Origin: Prauserella rugosa
GTDB lineage: Bacteria; Actinomycetota; Actinomycetes; Mycobacteriales; Pseudonocardiaceae
Reading direction: 5' to 3'
Length of the DNA stretch: 64,000 nucleotides
Assembly: GCF_000719975.1 (NCBI RefSeq)
Contig: NZ_JOIJ01000008.1
Coordinates: forward strand, 124,001 to 188,000
How positions within the stretch are numbered: the first letter of the stretch is position 1; each line of letters opens with the position of its first letter. The notes under the pieces were generated by a model that was given only the letters and a program-made list of their open reading frames with translations, searched no databases and was not told the origin of the DNA. A program made the position numbers and the translations under genes. Positions 34,311 to 42,232 of this stretch are shown in pieces.

Positions 34311-35161
34311 GGCAGGACCGCACCGGCCTTCTCGGCGGCCGCGGTGAGTTGGCGCACCTTGGCGCCGTCCACGCGGCCCCACCAGCGTCCGTTGTCCTTG
34401 ACCGAGGAGGCCACGATGACGCCGTCGCACGCGGGCAGCAGCTCGCCGATGTTGCCGGCGTTGATGCCCGACCCGATCACCACGGGCAGGCTCGTGTGCT
34501 CCTTGATGCCGGTGACCTCGTCGACCGCGGCGGCGTCGCCCGTGCGCGATCCGGTGGCGATCAGCACGTCGGCGTCGAAGAACTCCGCGTCCTCGGTCTG
34601 CTCGGCGAGGGTGCGGTCGGCGACGATGGCGTGCGCTCCGTGCTTGACGTGCACGTCGGCGAACACCTTGACCGGGCCCGCGCCGATCCGGCTGCGGTAG
34701 CGCGTGGCGTTGGCGGCCTGACCCTCGATGATGCCCTCGTTGGCCACGTAGGCGTTGGCCCACTGGTTGACCCGCACGAAGCCGGCTCCTCCGGCCCACG
34801 CCGAGGCGAGGGAGCACTCGGCGGCGTTGGACAGCACGCTCACCCCGACGCCGCCGTCGGTCGCGTCGCGTACCGCGGCGGTCACCACGCCCATCGCGGC
34901 GGCGGTCTCGTAGCCGTGCTCACCGGGCTTGGGGAACGGGATGTCCCAGTGGTTCTCGACGATCACGCCGTGGCAGCCGCCGTCCAGGTACGCGTGTGCC
35001 TCCTCGACGGCGAAGGTACGGATCTCGGACAGGGGCGTACCCGTGTAGTGCGGACTGCCGGGCAGGGCGGGCAGGTGGACGACACCGATCACGACCTTGT
35101 CGGTGCTGAACAGCTCGCGCAGGGCGTTCGGCTTGGGAGGGAATACGCCGAGGGCGGTCAT
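34307..35161 (-). CDS. BtpA/SgcQ-family TIM-barrel protein
   Basis: A 284-aa protein of the BtpA family: VVIGVVHLPALPGSPHY at the N-terminus, DGGCHGVIVENHWDIPF, FVRVNQWANAYV, FADVHVKHGAH and a C-terminal GSGINAGNIGELLPACDGVIVASSVK phosphate-binding-like segment. SgcQ members occur in enteric sugar-utilisation operons; BtpA of cyanobacteria affects photosystem I. The barrel with its glycine-rich phosphate site suggests an aldolase- or isomerase-like step on a phosphorylated sugar. It is the first gene of the operon, divergent from a LacI regulator. Confidence 0.88.
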   Translation of the reverse strand: MTALGVFPPKPNALRELFSTDKVVIGVVHLPALPGSPHYTGTPLSEIRTFAVEEAHAYLDGGCHGVIVENHWDIPFPKPGEHGYETAAAMGVVTAAVRDATDGGVGVSVLSNAAECSLASAWAGGAGFVRVNQWANAYVANEGIIEGQAANATRYRSRIGAGPVKVFADVHVKHGAHAIVADRTLAEQTEDAEFFDADVLIATGSRTGDAAAVDEVTGIKEHTSLPVVIGSGINAGNIGELLPACDGVIVASSVKDNGRWWGRVDGAKVRQLTAAAEKAGAVLP

Positions 35162-35227
35162 CGGTGAAGGCTCCGGTTCTCTCGGTGGCGCGCGGACGGG
35201 GCTACGGCAATCGAGCGGGCAAGGTGT

Positions 35228-35239
35228 GCAATCGATTGC
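35228..35239. promoter_or_regulatory. candidate LacI-family operator 1
   Basis: The perfect 12-bp palindrome GCAATCGATTGC contains the LacI/GalR core AA-N-CG-N-TT. It is 67 bp upstream of the BtpA-like start. A half-match (GGCAATCGAG) lies at 35206. Confidence 0.65.
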
Positions 35240-35311
35240 CCTCGAATGCCGGAGAACGTTAGGCAGGGTTTCGGGGCGGGTCAATGGTTTAGGCTGAGTC
35301 GATATCGGTGG

Positions 35312-35319
35312 AACCGATT
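35312..35319. promoter_or_regulatory. candidate LacI-family operator 2
   Basis: AACCGATT fits the AA-N-CG-N-TT core, 37 bp before the lacI-type start. Confidence 0.45.
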
Positions 35320-35349
35320 AAGTTCGGGTTTCGCCCGCTAAGAGGAGGT

Positions 35350-35357
35350 AAACGATT
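35350..35357. promoter_or_regulatory. candidate LacI-family operator 3 overlapping the start codon
   Basis: AAACGATT fits the AA-N-CG-N-TT core and overlaps the first two bases of the TTG start at 35356, next to the AGAGGAGGTA ribosome site. Binding here would be an efficient autorepression point. Confidence 0.45.
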
Positions 35358-36369
35358 GCAGCGAGTCACCATCGCGGACGTCGCGCGCAGGGCCGGCGTC
35401 TCGACGGCGACCGTCTCCCGCGCGCTGTCCGGCGGCCGCAAGGTCTCCGACGAGGTGTCCGAGCGGGTGCACCGCGTGGCGCGCGAACTGGGGTACGCGG
35501 TGAATCCCATCGCCAGGGCGCTGCGGGTGAGCAGGACCGACACCGTCGGAATGGTCGTGCCGAGTATCCGCAACCCGTTCTTCACCGCACTCGTCGAAAG
35601 CGTCGAACATGCACTGGGGGCCGAGGGCAAGGAGCTGCTGCTCTGTGACGCCCAGTCGGATCCGCGGGTGGAGGCGAGCAGGCTGGAGGCGCTGGTGACC
35701 AGGAACGTCGACGGGATCATCGTCAGCCCGTGCCACGGCACCGACAGTGCCCCCGCCGTGCAACGCACCGCCGACCGTCTCCCGCTCGTGCAACTCGACC
35801 GGTTCGTCGGCGGCACCAGCACCGACTGGGTGGGGGTCGACGACCTGGCCGCGATGCGGGCGGTGCTCGACCACGTGCACGCGGGCGGGGCACGGTCTGC
35901 CGCCTATCTCGGCGCGCGGCTGACCAACTCGTCGAGCGAACTGCGGCACACCGGATTCCACCGGCGCGCCGAGGAACTCGGACTCACCGTCGATCCACAG
36001 TGGATACAGCTGGGCGAGTACAGTGTGGACTGGGGAGAGCGGGCCGTCGCGACGTTGCTCGAGCAGGGGGAGTTGCCGGACGCGCTCGTCTGCGCCGACG
36101 ACCTCATCGCACTGGGCGCCACGAGGGCGTGTCGCATGCACGGGGTCCCCGTGCCGGAGCGGACCCAGATCACGGGATTCGACAACATCGAGTTCACCCG
36201 GCTCGCCGAACCGCCGTTGACGACCGTCGCGCAGCCGACCGATCGGATCGCCGCCGAGGCGGTGCGGCTCCTCGGCGATGCCGCGAACGGGACGGACACG
36301 CCCCGCGACGCGGCACACGTCGCGCTCGTGCCCAAGCTCGTGGTGCGCTCCAGCACGCGCGGCAACTGA
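35356..36369 (+). CDS. LacI-family transcriptional regulator
   Basis: A 337-aa regulator. TTG 35356 is preferred because AGAGGAGGTA lies five bases upstream and the product then starts at the helix-turn-helix (RVTIADVARRAGVSTATVSRALSGG); a longer reading from 35308 adds 16 residues unlike the family. The hinge and periplasmic-binding-protein domain follow (TDTVGMVVPSIRNPFFTALV, ITGFDNIEFTRLAEPPLTTV). It is divergent from the BtpA-PfkB-ABC operon and most likely represses that operon and itself, with the imported compound or its phosphate as inducer. Three sites of AA-N-CG-N-TT form lie in the shared promoter. Confidence 0.92.
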   Translation: MQRVTIADVARRAGVSTATVSRALSGGRKVSDEVSERVHRVARELGYAVNPIARALRVSRTDTVGMVVPSIRNPFFTALVESVEHALGAEGKELLLCDAQSDPRVEASRLEALVTRNVDGIIVSPCHGTDSAPAVQRTADRLPLVQLDRFVGGTSTDWVGVDDLAAMRAVLDHVHAGGARSAAYLGARLTNSSSELRHTGFHRRAEELGLTVDPQWIQLGEYSVDWGERAVATLLEQGELPDALVCADDLIALGATRACRMHGVPVPERTQITGFDNIEFTRLAEPPLTTVAQPTDRIAAEAVRLLGDAANGTDTPRDAAHVALVPKLVVRSSTRGN

Positions 36370-36503
36370 GCACCGCGGCCACGGGCCGAGTGCGGGCGCC
36401 ACGCGCGTACCACCGGAAGACCACCGCCGTGCGGCAGCATCGCGCGCAACGCAGGCGGGGCGCATCGGCGCCCGAAGGTCGATACCAGGGGTGGGCTCAG
36501 GCG

Positions 36504-36899
36504 ATGACGGGTTTCGGGTCGGTGCCCGACGAACTCCGCGCGACGGCAGGCCAGATCGCCGAGACGGTCGAGCAGGTCGCGGGCGTGATGTGGCGCGGGC
36601 CGGGCGGCGACTACGGCCACGAGGGTGTGGCGCAGGCGTGGGGCCGGTTCATGGAGGACGTCGGTGCTCAGCTGCGCGGGCTACAGGAGAAGGCCGACGA
36701 ACACGGCGGCGGACTGATCGACGCGGCGCGCCGCTACCTCGAGCAGGAGCAGGAAGGTCTCGACGTCTTCTCCGGCCTGCAGGGTGTGGTGGAACAGGGA
36801 CCGGCCGCGCCCGCGGCACCCTCCGCGCCCGGGGCGCCGTTCTCCGGCGGCGGAATCGGCGGCGGGATCGCGAGTGTGCTGGACGGGGGTGCCCGATGA
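36504..36899 (+). CDS. type VII secretion-associated small helical protein (EspC/WXG100-like)
   Basis: A 131-aa protein beginning MTGFGSVPDELRATAGQIAETVEQV. The helix-turn-helix architecture with a W-R-G-like turn (VMWRGPGGDYG, about residues 28-38) and a C-terminal YLEQEQEG helix resemble the ESX-secreted EspC/WXG100 group. An Ala/Pro/Gly-rich tail follows. It is coupled by ATGA to the next gene, which probably encodes a partner. No EccC or other secretion-machine component is in the window. Confidence 0.78.
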   Translation: MTGFGSVPDELRATAGQIAETVEQVAGVMWRGPGGDYGHEGVAQAWGRFMEDVGAQLRGLQEKADEHGGGLIDAARRYLEQEQEGLDVFSGLQGVVEQGPAAPAAPSAPGAPFSGGGIGGGIASVLDGGAR

Positions 36900-38143
36900 C
36901 GGCGCAGTTGGGGGAAACGACCGATCCGGCACAGCTGATTCCGGGGCAGCCGCAGCAGATCGCCGAGGACCTGCGCGGGGTCGTGGGCAACCTCTCGGCC
37001 GTCGGTGAGGTCGGCGGGATGCTCGGCAGGATCGATCCGGCGAACTGGATCGGCGAGGCGAGCAACGTCTTCCGGGACGCGTTCGGCGCCGAGCCGCCGA
37101 AGTGGCTCGGGCTCGTCGACACGGTGGCTCGTGGGGGACAGACCCTCGCCGACTACGCCGACGTGCTCACCTGGGCGCAGGGGGAGGCGCAGCGTGCCAT
37201 CGAGATGCACACCCAGGCCCAGGCCGCACAACGCGCCGCGGCCGCGCTGGCCCAGGCGCAGGCGCCCGGAGCTCCCGCCGCGCCGAACGACCCCGGTGGT
37301 GGGCTGCTGGCCGAGGCGCAGGCCGTGCTCGACAACGCGCGGGCCAGGGTGGAGTCCGTCGGCGGGCAGCTTGCGGCCAAACTCGGCCTGCAGCCGGACG
37401 GCCAAGGCGGCTACAACCGGGGATTCGAACGCGAGGCGATCAACGAACGCCGGTTCGACAAGAGCTTCGGCGGCGATCAGGCCCTGAAGGAGAACCCCGT
37501 CGCGGGACTCATCGAGACACTCGGCATCGAACTGCCGAGCGCGAGTTGGCAGGGCGAGGCCGGGGTCAGCGTCGCCGAGGGCGAACTCGGCGGGTCCTTC
37601 GACAACGGGCTGGTGGCGGGCCAGGGTTCGGTGCAGGGCTCGGTACTCGGCGCGAGCGCGAATGCCGACGCCTCGATCGACCCGATGGGAGCGTCCGCGA
37701 GCGCGGGTGCTGAGGCGCACCTGGCCCGCGGCAGTGCGGAGGGCTCGCTCGACATCGGACCGGTCGGCAGCGCCACCGGCCAGGCCAACGCCGCGGTCGA
37801 GGCGGCCGCGAACGCCAGTGCCAACCTCGGCTGGACCGGCCTCGACGTCAGCGGCGACGCGTTCGCCGGTGCTCGGGCCGACGCGAACGCCGGGATCGAG
37901 ATCGCCGGCATCTCGGCAGGCGTGAACGCCGAAGGCTGGGCCGGAGCAGGGGCCGAAGGTGGGCTGCAGTTCGGCATGGGCGAGGACGGCAAGTTCCACG
38001 TCGGTGGGTCGATCGGCGCGGCCGTCGGCCTCGGCGGCAAGGTGGGCGGCGAGGTCGCCGTCGATCCGGGGCAGGTCGCCGACTCGGTCTCCGGCGCGGC
38101 GGGTTCGGTCGGCTCGATGCTGCGTGACTTCAGCGGGTGGTGA
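36896..38143 (+). CDS. type VII secretion-type substrate-like protein with Ala/Gly-rich repeat region
   Basis: A 415-aa protein. The first 120 residues are helical and resemble the N-terminal WXG-type domain of large T7SS substrates (NWIGEASNVFRDAF, then PKWLGLVDTVARGGQTLADYADVLTWAQGEAQRAIE). An Ala/Gln linker follows. From residue 215 to the end the sequence is dominated by Ala/Gly/Ser repeats (VGSATGQANAAVEAAANASANLG; GISAGVNAEGWAGAGAEGG), without charged catalytic motifs. I do not recognise a toxin or enzyme domain. It could be a secreted adhesin, or a substrate with a low-complexity extracellular part. Confidence 0.75.
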   Translation: MTAQLGETTDPAQLIPGQPQQIAEDLRGVVGNLSAVGEVGGMLGRIDPANWIGEASNVFRDAFGAEPPKWLGLVDTVARGGQTLADYADVLTWAQGEAQRAIEMHTQAQAAQRAAAALAQAQAPGAPAAPNDPGGGLLAEAQAVLDNARARVESVGGQLAAKLGLQPDGQGGYNRGFEREAINERRFDKSFGGDQALKENPVAGLIETLGIELPSASWQGEAGVSVAEGELGGSFDNGLVAGQGSVQGSVLGASANADASIDPMGASASAGAEAHLARGSAEGSLDIGPVGSATGQANAAVEAAANASANLGWTGLDVSGDAFAGARADANAGIEIAGISAGVNAEGWAGAGAEGGLQFGMGEDGKFHVGGSIGAAVGLGGKVGGEVAVDPGQVADSVSGAAGSVGSMLRDFSGW

Positions 38144-38856
38144 CGTCCGTGCTTCCCGTGCCCATCGCCTTCGAGCTGCCCGACGGCTGGCGTTCGGTGC
38201 CGCCCGCCGAGGTCGGGAGCCCGGACACGGCGTTCGTCGCGCTGCACCCCGGCTCCCGTGACGGGTTCACCGCCAACATCTCGTTGACCGGTGACACCCG
38301 GGAGGACGGGGCCGATCTCGACGTGCTCGCCGACGAGTCGGCCAGCAGGCTCGCGGAGCAGGCCGTCGCGGTGAAGGTCGGCAGGCGCGAGCGCACCGGC
38401 GTGGCGGCGGCGGGCAGCCTCACCCAGGCGCTGGGGGTTCGCGTGCGGACGGGCGCGACGGTCACCGACCTGGCTCAGGTGCAGAGCTTCCTGGCCATGG
38501 CCGATCTCGCGGGCAGCCGGCGCCGGGCCGTGCTCACCGCCGTGCTGACCGCGACGCCGAGCCAGCTCGTGGATCTGTTGGCCGATTTCCAGGCCTTTCT
38601 GGCCAGCATCCGGCCCGAGCCGCCCGCGTCGCCGCACCCGGCGCCGTCTCCGAACCCACCGACTCCACCGGGGCACGCAGTTCCACCGCGTCCCAGCGCT
38701 CCACCGGGGCACACAGCGCAGCCGGGGCACACGGCGCAGCCGCGTCCGGCACCCCGGCAGGACCACCGGCCAGGACCGCCACCGGTGCACGGTGCAGCGC
38801 CAGGGGCGTGGCGGCCCGACCACGGCTACGTGGGCAGGCATCGACGAGGTGAGTGA
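38140..38856 (+). CDS. LpqN-like/PsbP-fold hypothetical protein with Pro-rich tail
   Basis: A 238-aa protein starting at GTG 38140, overlapping the previous stop (GTGA). Residues 1-150 have alternating strands with PIAFELPDGWRSVPPAEVG and FTANISLTGDTREDGADLDVLAD, which resemble the LpqN/DUF1795 (Mog1/PsbP-like) fold often found with type VII secretion proteins. The C-terminal third is Pro/His-rich with a repeat (PPGHTAQPGHTAQP). No signal peptide is visible, so it is likely cytosolic. Function unknown; a chaperone-like role for the neighbouring substrates is speculation. Confidence 0.7.
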   Translation: MTSVLPVPIAFELPDGWRSVPPAEVGSPDTAFVALHPGSRDGFTANISLTGDTREDGADLDVLADESASRLAEQAVAVKVGRRERTGVAAAGSLTQALGVRVRTGATVTDLAQVQSFLAMADLAGSRRRAVLTAVLTATPSQLVDLLADFQAFLASIRPEPPASPHPAPSPNPPTPPGHAVPPRPSAPPGHTAQPGHTAQPRPAPRQDHRPGPPPVHGAAPGAWRPDHGYVGRHRRGE

Positions 38857-38935
38857 AGCCCGAAGCACCACGGCGAAAACTGGGACGACCGCGGGAACTG
38901 GGACGAGGACTGGGACGAGGACTGGAGTGGCATGA
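38849..38935 (+). CDS. possible 28-aa coupling ORF
   Basis: A short frame begins at GTG 38849, overlapping the end of the upstream gene, and ends in a TGA that overlaps the next ATG (ATGA). The product would be Thr/Gly/Arg-rich with TGTRTGTRTG repeats. It lies in a tandem repeat of GGGACGAGGACT. Perfect overlap at both ends suggests translational coupling, but the repeat itself and the absence of a ribosome site leave it doubtful. Confidence 0.2.
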   Translation: MSEARSTTAKTGTTAGTGTRTGTRTGVA

Positions 38936-39564
38936 CCGACCCCGGTGAACAGCTGATGCGGCGGATCGAGGCGATCGACACCGCGGCCGCCGACAACGCC
39001 AGGGCGGCCGAGGCGTATCAGCGGGTGACCGAGGAACTCGCCGAGGCCACCGGCACCGCGACGTCCCCGGACGGGGTCGTCACGGTGGTCGCGCGTGCCG
39101 ACGGCTCGGTCGAACGGGTCACGTTCGGCGACGGGGTGCAGCGCATTGCGCCCGGCGACCTGTCCGCATCGGTCACCCACACCATCGCCCAGGCCCGGTA
39201 CGCCGCGGCGCGTGCGCAGGCCGAGATCGTCCGGCGGGGCTTCGGCGACAGCGAGTTGCTCGACCGCGTGCTCGAGGCCGATGCGCACGTGTTCGGCGAT
39301 CGCAGGCCCGCCGACCCCGGTCCGCCGCCGATGCCGCAGGGGCCGCCGCCCGGTGCGCCGTCCGGGCAGCCGTGGGACGAGCCGGCTGACCGGTCATGGG
39401 GGCAGCCGGCCGGTAGGGGAGCGCGGAGGGCGCCCGAACCCCACGGACGGCCGGAGCGCGGCCCGTTCGAGCGTGGGCCATCGGGGCGACACCGCGGCCG
39501 GCATCAACTCGAACCGGAACCGGAGGACTACTCACAGTTGTCATATCTGCGACACGGTCGCTGA
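38932..39564 (+). CDS. YbaB/EbfC-family DNA-binding-like protein
   Basis: A 210-aa protein whose first 130 residues match the YbaB/EbfC fold: a long N-terminal helix (LMRRIEAIDTAAADNARAAEAYQRV), a short strand (VTVVARADGSVERVTFGDGV) and a second helix (ASVTHTIAQARYAAARAQAE). The C-terminal 80 residues are Pro/Gly/Arg-rich and disordered. In actinobacteria such proteins often lie in type VII secretion loci and were named EspL-like. A nucleoid or chaperone role is possible. It closes this T7SS-type module. Confidence 0.78.
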   Translation: MTDPGEQLMRRIEAIDTAAADNARAAEAYQRVTEELAEATGTATSPDGVVTVVARADGSVERVTFGDGVQRIAPGDLSASVTHTIAQARYAAARAQAEIVRRGFGDSELLDRVLEADAHVFGDRRPADPGPPPMPQGPPPGAPSGQPWDEPADRSWGQPAGRGARRAPEPHGRPERGPFERGPSGRHRGRHQLEPEPEDYSQLSYLRHGR

Positions 39565-39569
39565 GTTGA

Positions 39570-39583
39570 CCCACATTTGTGGG
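39570..39583. promoter_or_regulatory. 14-bp palindrome upstream of the AfsR-like gene
   Basis: CCCACATTTGTGGG is a perfect hairpin or operator followed by CTGTTCT. It could end the YbaB-like transcript or serve as a control site for the regulator 95 bp downstream. Confidence 0.4.
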
Positions 39584-39677
39584 CTGTTCTACCGACAAGC
39601 CCCTCCTGACGGTGTGACTAGCGTCGAGACGCACCGGGCGGCCGGCGGGTCGCCATCACGTTCAGGTGGGGGACACG

Positions 39678-41525
39678 ATGACGTCGATCGAGATCGACAT
39701 GCTCGGGGAACTGGATGTGCGCGTAGCCGGTACCCCGGTGCTCATTCCGCGCGGAAAGCAACAGCTCCTCCTGGCGGCGCTCGCCCTGCGGGCGGGCCGG
39801 TTCGTCTCGACGGAGGGCCTGATCGACAGCGTGTGGGGTGAGGACCCGCCCGACACGGCACGGACCACGCTGCGCGGCTACATCAAGCGGCTGCGCTCGG
39901 CGCTGGCCTGCGCGGGGGAGCCGGTGATCGAGGCGGCATCCGGGGGCTACCGGTTGGTGGTCGGCGAGGACGGCACGGATCTCGGCCGGTTCCGCGAGCG
40001 CCGGCGCGATGCCGCCGACAAGGAGGGCGCCGCCGAACTCTGCGCGCTGCAGGGGGCGCTGGAGTTGTGGCGGGGCCGTCCGCTCGACGGTCTCGACCGG
40101 ATGCCCTGGGTGGAACAGGAGGCCGAGGTACTCGACGAGGAGTACCTCCAGACCGCAGAGCGGATCGCCGACCTGCTGCTCGAACTCGGCGACGCCGAGC
40201 GCGCCGTCGTGCGGCTCCGGCCGCTGGTCCGGACCCATCCGTACCGGGAGTGCCTGTGGGCGCGGCTGCTGACCGCACTGCACGAGGCGGGCCGGACCGC
40301 CGACGCGCTGCTCAAGTACGACCAGGTGCGCAGGATGCTGGCCGACCGGCTCGGGGTCGAACCGTCGGCGAACCTGCGCGCGGTCCACGAGCGGCTGCTG
40401 CAGGAGGACCTCCGCGCCGGGGCCTGCGCGGGTGCCCGGACCGAACCACGAATCGACCCCGGACACACCGCGTCGCAGGCCACGGCGCCGGCAGGCCCAA
40501 CCGGACCGGGCCTGGACCGGACGCCGGCACCCGACCGCCCGCGCGAGCGCTCCGCCGCTCGCGCACTGCCTGGTCGTGAGCGGCACACGGACGTGCTCGA
40601 CGGTCTCGTCGGCAGTGGTCGCGGGCGGCTCGTGGTCGTCGACGGCCCCGCCGGGGTGGGCAAGACCGCACTCGTCGACCACTGGGCCGCGCAGGCGCGC
40701 ACGGAGTTCCCCGGCGGACTGCTGCGGGTCGACCTCCGCGGATTCCACGTCGAACCGCCGTTGTCGGCGGCCGAGGCACTGACCGATCTGCTCGTGCAGA
40801 CCGGAGCGGAGCCGGCCGACCTGCCCACCGGCGACCGCGCCGCCCTCGGCGCGCTGCTGCGGGCAAGGACGGCAGCCCACCGGACGCTCGTCGTCCTCGA
40901 CAACGCCCGCGACGCCGCTCAGGTCCGCCCACTGCTGCCGGGAGCGGCGGGCGTCGCCGTGGTCACGAGCCAGAACCAGCTGCGTGGACTCGTCGTGGGG
41001 GACGGCGCGGCGCGGATGACGGTTCCGCCGCTGAACGCGCGCGAGGGCGCCGAGGTGCTCCGCTCACTCGTGGGCGAGGCCGGTGCGGCCGTCGACACCG
41101 GCGAGCTCGCCGCGTTGTACGAGCTCGTTGACCTGTGCGACGGACTTCCGCTGGCGTTGCGGATCGCGGCCGAGGAGCTGTGCCGGGTTCCCGGAGCCGG
41201 GGTGGCCAGGCTCGTCGGGATGCTCGGCGCCGAGCGCACCCGACTGGAACACCTCGACACCGGCGACGAGGCCACGGGTATGCGGGCGGTCCTGACCCGG
41301 GCCCACGCCCACCTCACCCCGGCGGAGGCCGAACTGCTGCGGGTCCTCGCCGTCGGGGGGAAGCTGGAGTTCGACGTCGACGACGTCGTTCGCCTCACCG
41401 GCCGTGATCGGGGAGGGGCGCGGGCGGCGATGCGCGGCCTCGTGTCGGTCAACCTCGTCGCGGAGTGCGCGCCGGACCACTACCGGCTCGGCGACCTGCA
41501 GCGGCTCGCCGCGGCCGGTCGGTGA
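39678..41525 (+). CDS. AfsR/SARP-type transcriptional regulator with ATPase domain
   Basis: A 615-aa regulator. Domain order: OmpR-type winged helix (about residues 1-90, LLLAALALRAGRFVSTEGLIDSVWG), bacterial transcriptional activator domain with helical repeats (LWRGRPLDGLDRMPWVEQEA, DQVRRMLADRLGVEPSANLRAVHERLL), a Pro-rich linker, then an NB-ARC/AAA ATPase (VVDGPAGVGKTALVDHW, LVVLDNARDAAQVRPLLPGA, LCDGLPLALRIAAEEL). It lacks the C-terminal TPR repeats of full AfsR. The start 39678 is conservative; a GTG at 39666 is possible. No antibiotic cluster is adjacent, so the regulated genes are unknown. Confidence 0.9.
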   Translation: MTSIEIDMLGELDVRVAGTPVLIPRGKQQLLLAALALRAGRFVSTEGLIDSVWGEDPPDTARTTLRGYIKRLRSALACAGEPVIEAASGGYRLVVGEDGTDLGRFRERRRDAADKEGAAELCALQGALELWRGRPLDGLDRMPWVEQEAEVLDEEYLQTAERIADLLLELGDAERAVVRLRPLVRTHPYRECLWARLLTALHEAGRTADALLKYDQVRRMLADRLGVEPSANLRAVHERLLQEDLRAGACAGARTEPRIDPGHTASQATAPAGPTGPGLDRTPAPDRPRERSAARALPGRERHTDVLDGLVGSGRGRLVVVDGPAGVGKTALVDHWAAQARTEFPGGLLRVDLRGFHVEPPLSAAEALTDLLVQTGAEPADLPTGDRAALGALLRARTAAHRTLVVLDNARDAAQVRPLLPGAAGVAVVTSQNQLRGLVVGDGAARMTVPPLNAREGAEVLRSLVGEAGAAVDTGELAALYELVDLCDGLPLALRIAAEELCRVPGAGVARLVGMLGAERTRLEHLDTGDEATGMRAVLTRAHAHLTPAEAELLRVLAVGGKLEFDVDDVVRLTGRDRGGARAAMRGLVSVNLVAECAPDHYRLGDLQRLAAAGR

Positions 41526-41533
41526 AGCGGGTT

Positions 41534-41576
41534 CGTCCGGTGATCGTGTTTCTGGGGGTGGCACGATCACCGGACG
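41534..41576. terminator. bidirectional hairpin terminator
   Basis: A 15-bp perfect stem (41534-41548 with 41562-41576) and a 13-base loop lie between the convergent AfsR-like and response regulator genes. Confidence 0.8.
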
Positions 41577-41578
41577 GC

Positions 41579-42232
41579 CTACAGGTCGTCGACGCTGACC
41601 AAGCCGTCCTGGATGGCACGCGCGACCAGTGCGGCCTTGCTGCGGGCGGGACGTCCCACGTTGGCGTACTTGAGCCGCACCCGATCCAGGTAGGTCGTGA
41701 CGGTCTTGGGGGAGATGCCCAGACGTTCGGCCACGAGGTCCCGAGACTCGGACTGGAACCACTCGACGAGCACCTCCTCCTCCCGGATCGACAGCTTCGG
41801 CCGGTCGGAACTCGTGTTCGCCGACAGGGCACCGGCCAGCGCGGGCGGGGTGTACGGGCGGTGCTCGGCCGCCGCGATCGTCGCCGACACCAGGTGGTCG
41901 GCGCCCTCGGTCTTGGTCAGGAACGTCACCGCACCCAGGTCCAGGCAGGTCAGCGCGGTCTGTTCGTCGTCGCGCATGGTGTAGACGATGACGTTCCTGC
42001 CCGCGTCGACGAGCCGCCGCAGTTCGCCGAACGCCGGCGCGGTCTGCCCGCCCAGTTGGAGGTCGAACACGACGACGTCGGCCGAGTCGCCGGGCGGCAG
42101 CCACGCCGTCTTCGGGGTGGCGCCGCACGCCACGACGCGCACCGGCTCGGGCGCCTCGGCGTACCACTGTTCGATCCCGACCAGGATTGCGGGATGGTCG
42201 TCCACGACCGTCACGGTGATCTCGTCAGCCAT
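41579..42232 (-). CDS. LuxR-family (NarL-type) response regulator
   Basis: A 217-aa response regulator. The receiver has Asp11/Asp12 (VVDDHPA), phospho-acceptor Asp57 (VVVFDLQLGG) and Lys in FLTKTEGADHLV. The C-terminal LuxR helix-turn-helix is VAERLGISPKTVTTYLDRVRLKYA. It is the last gene of a three-gene operon; its start lies 22 bp inside the end of the pseudo-kinase gene. It presumably receives phosphate from the kinase two genes upstream. Confidence 0.92.
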   Translation of the reverse strand: MADEITVTVVDDHPAILVGIEQWYAEAPEPVRVVACGATPKTAWLPPGDSADVVVFDLQLGGQTAPAFGELRRLVDAGRNVIVYTMRDDEQTALTCLDLGAVTFLTKTEGADHLVSATIAAAEHRPYTPPALAGALSANTSSDRPKLSIREEEVLVEWFQSESRDLVAERLGISPKTVTTYLDRVRLKYANVGRPARSKAALVARAIQDGLVSVDDL

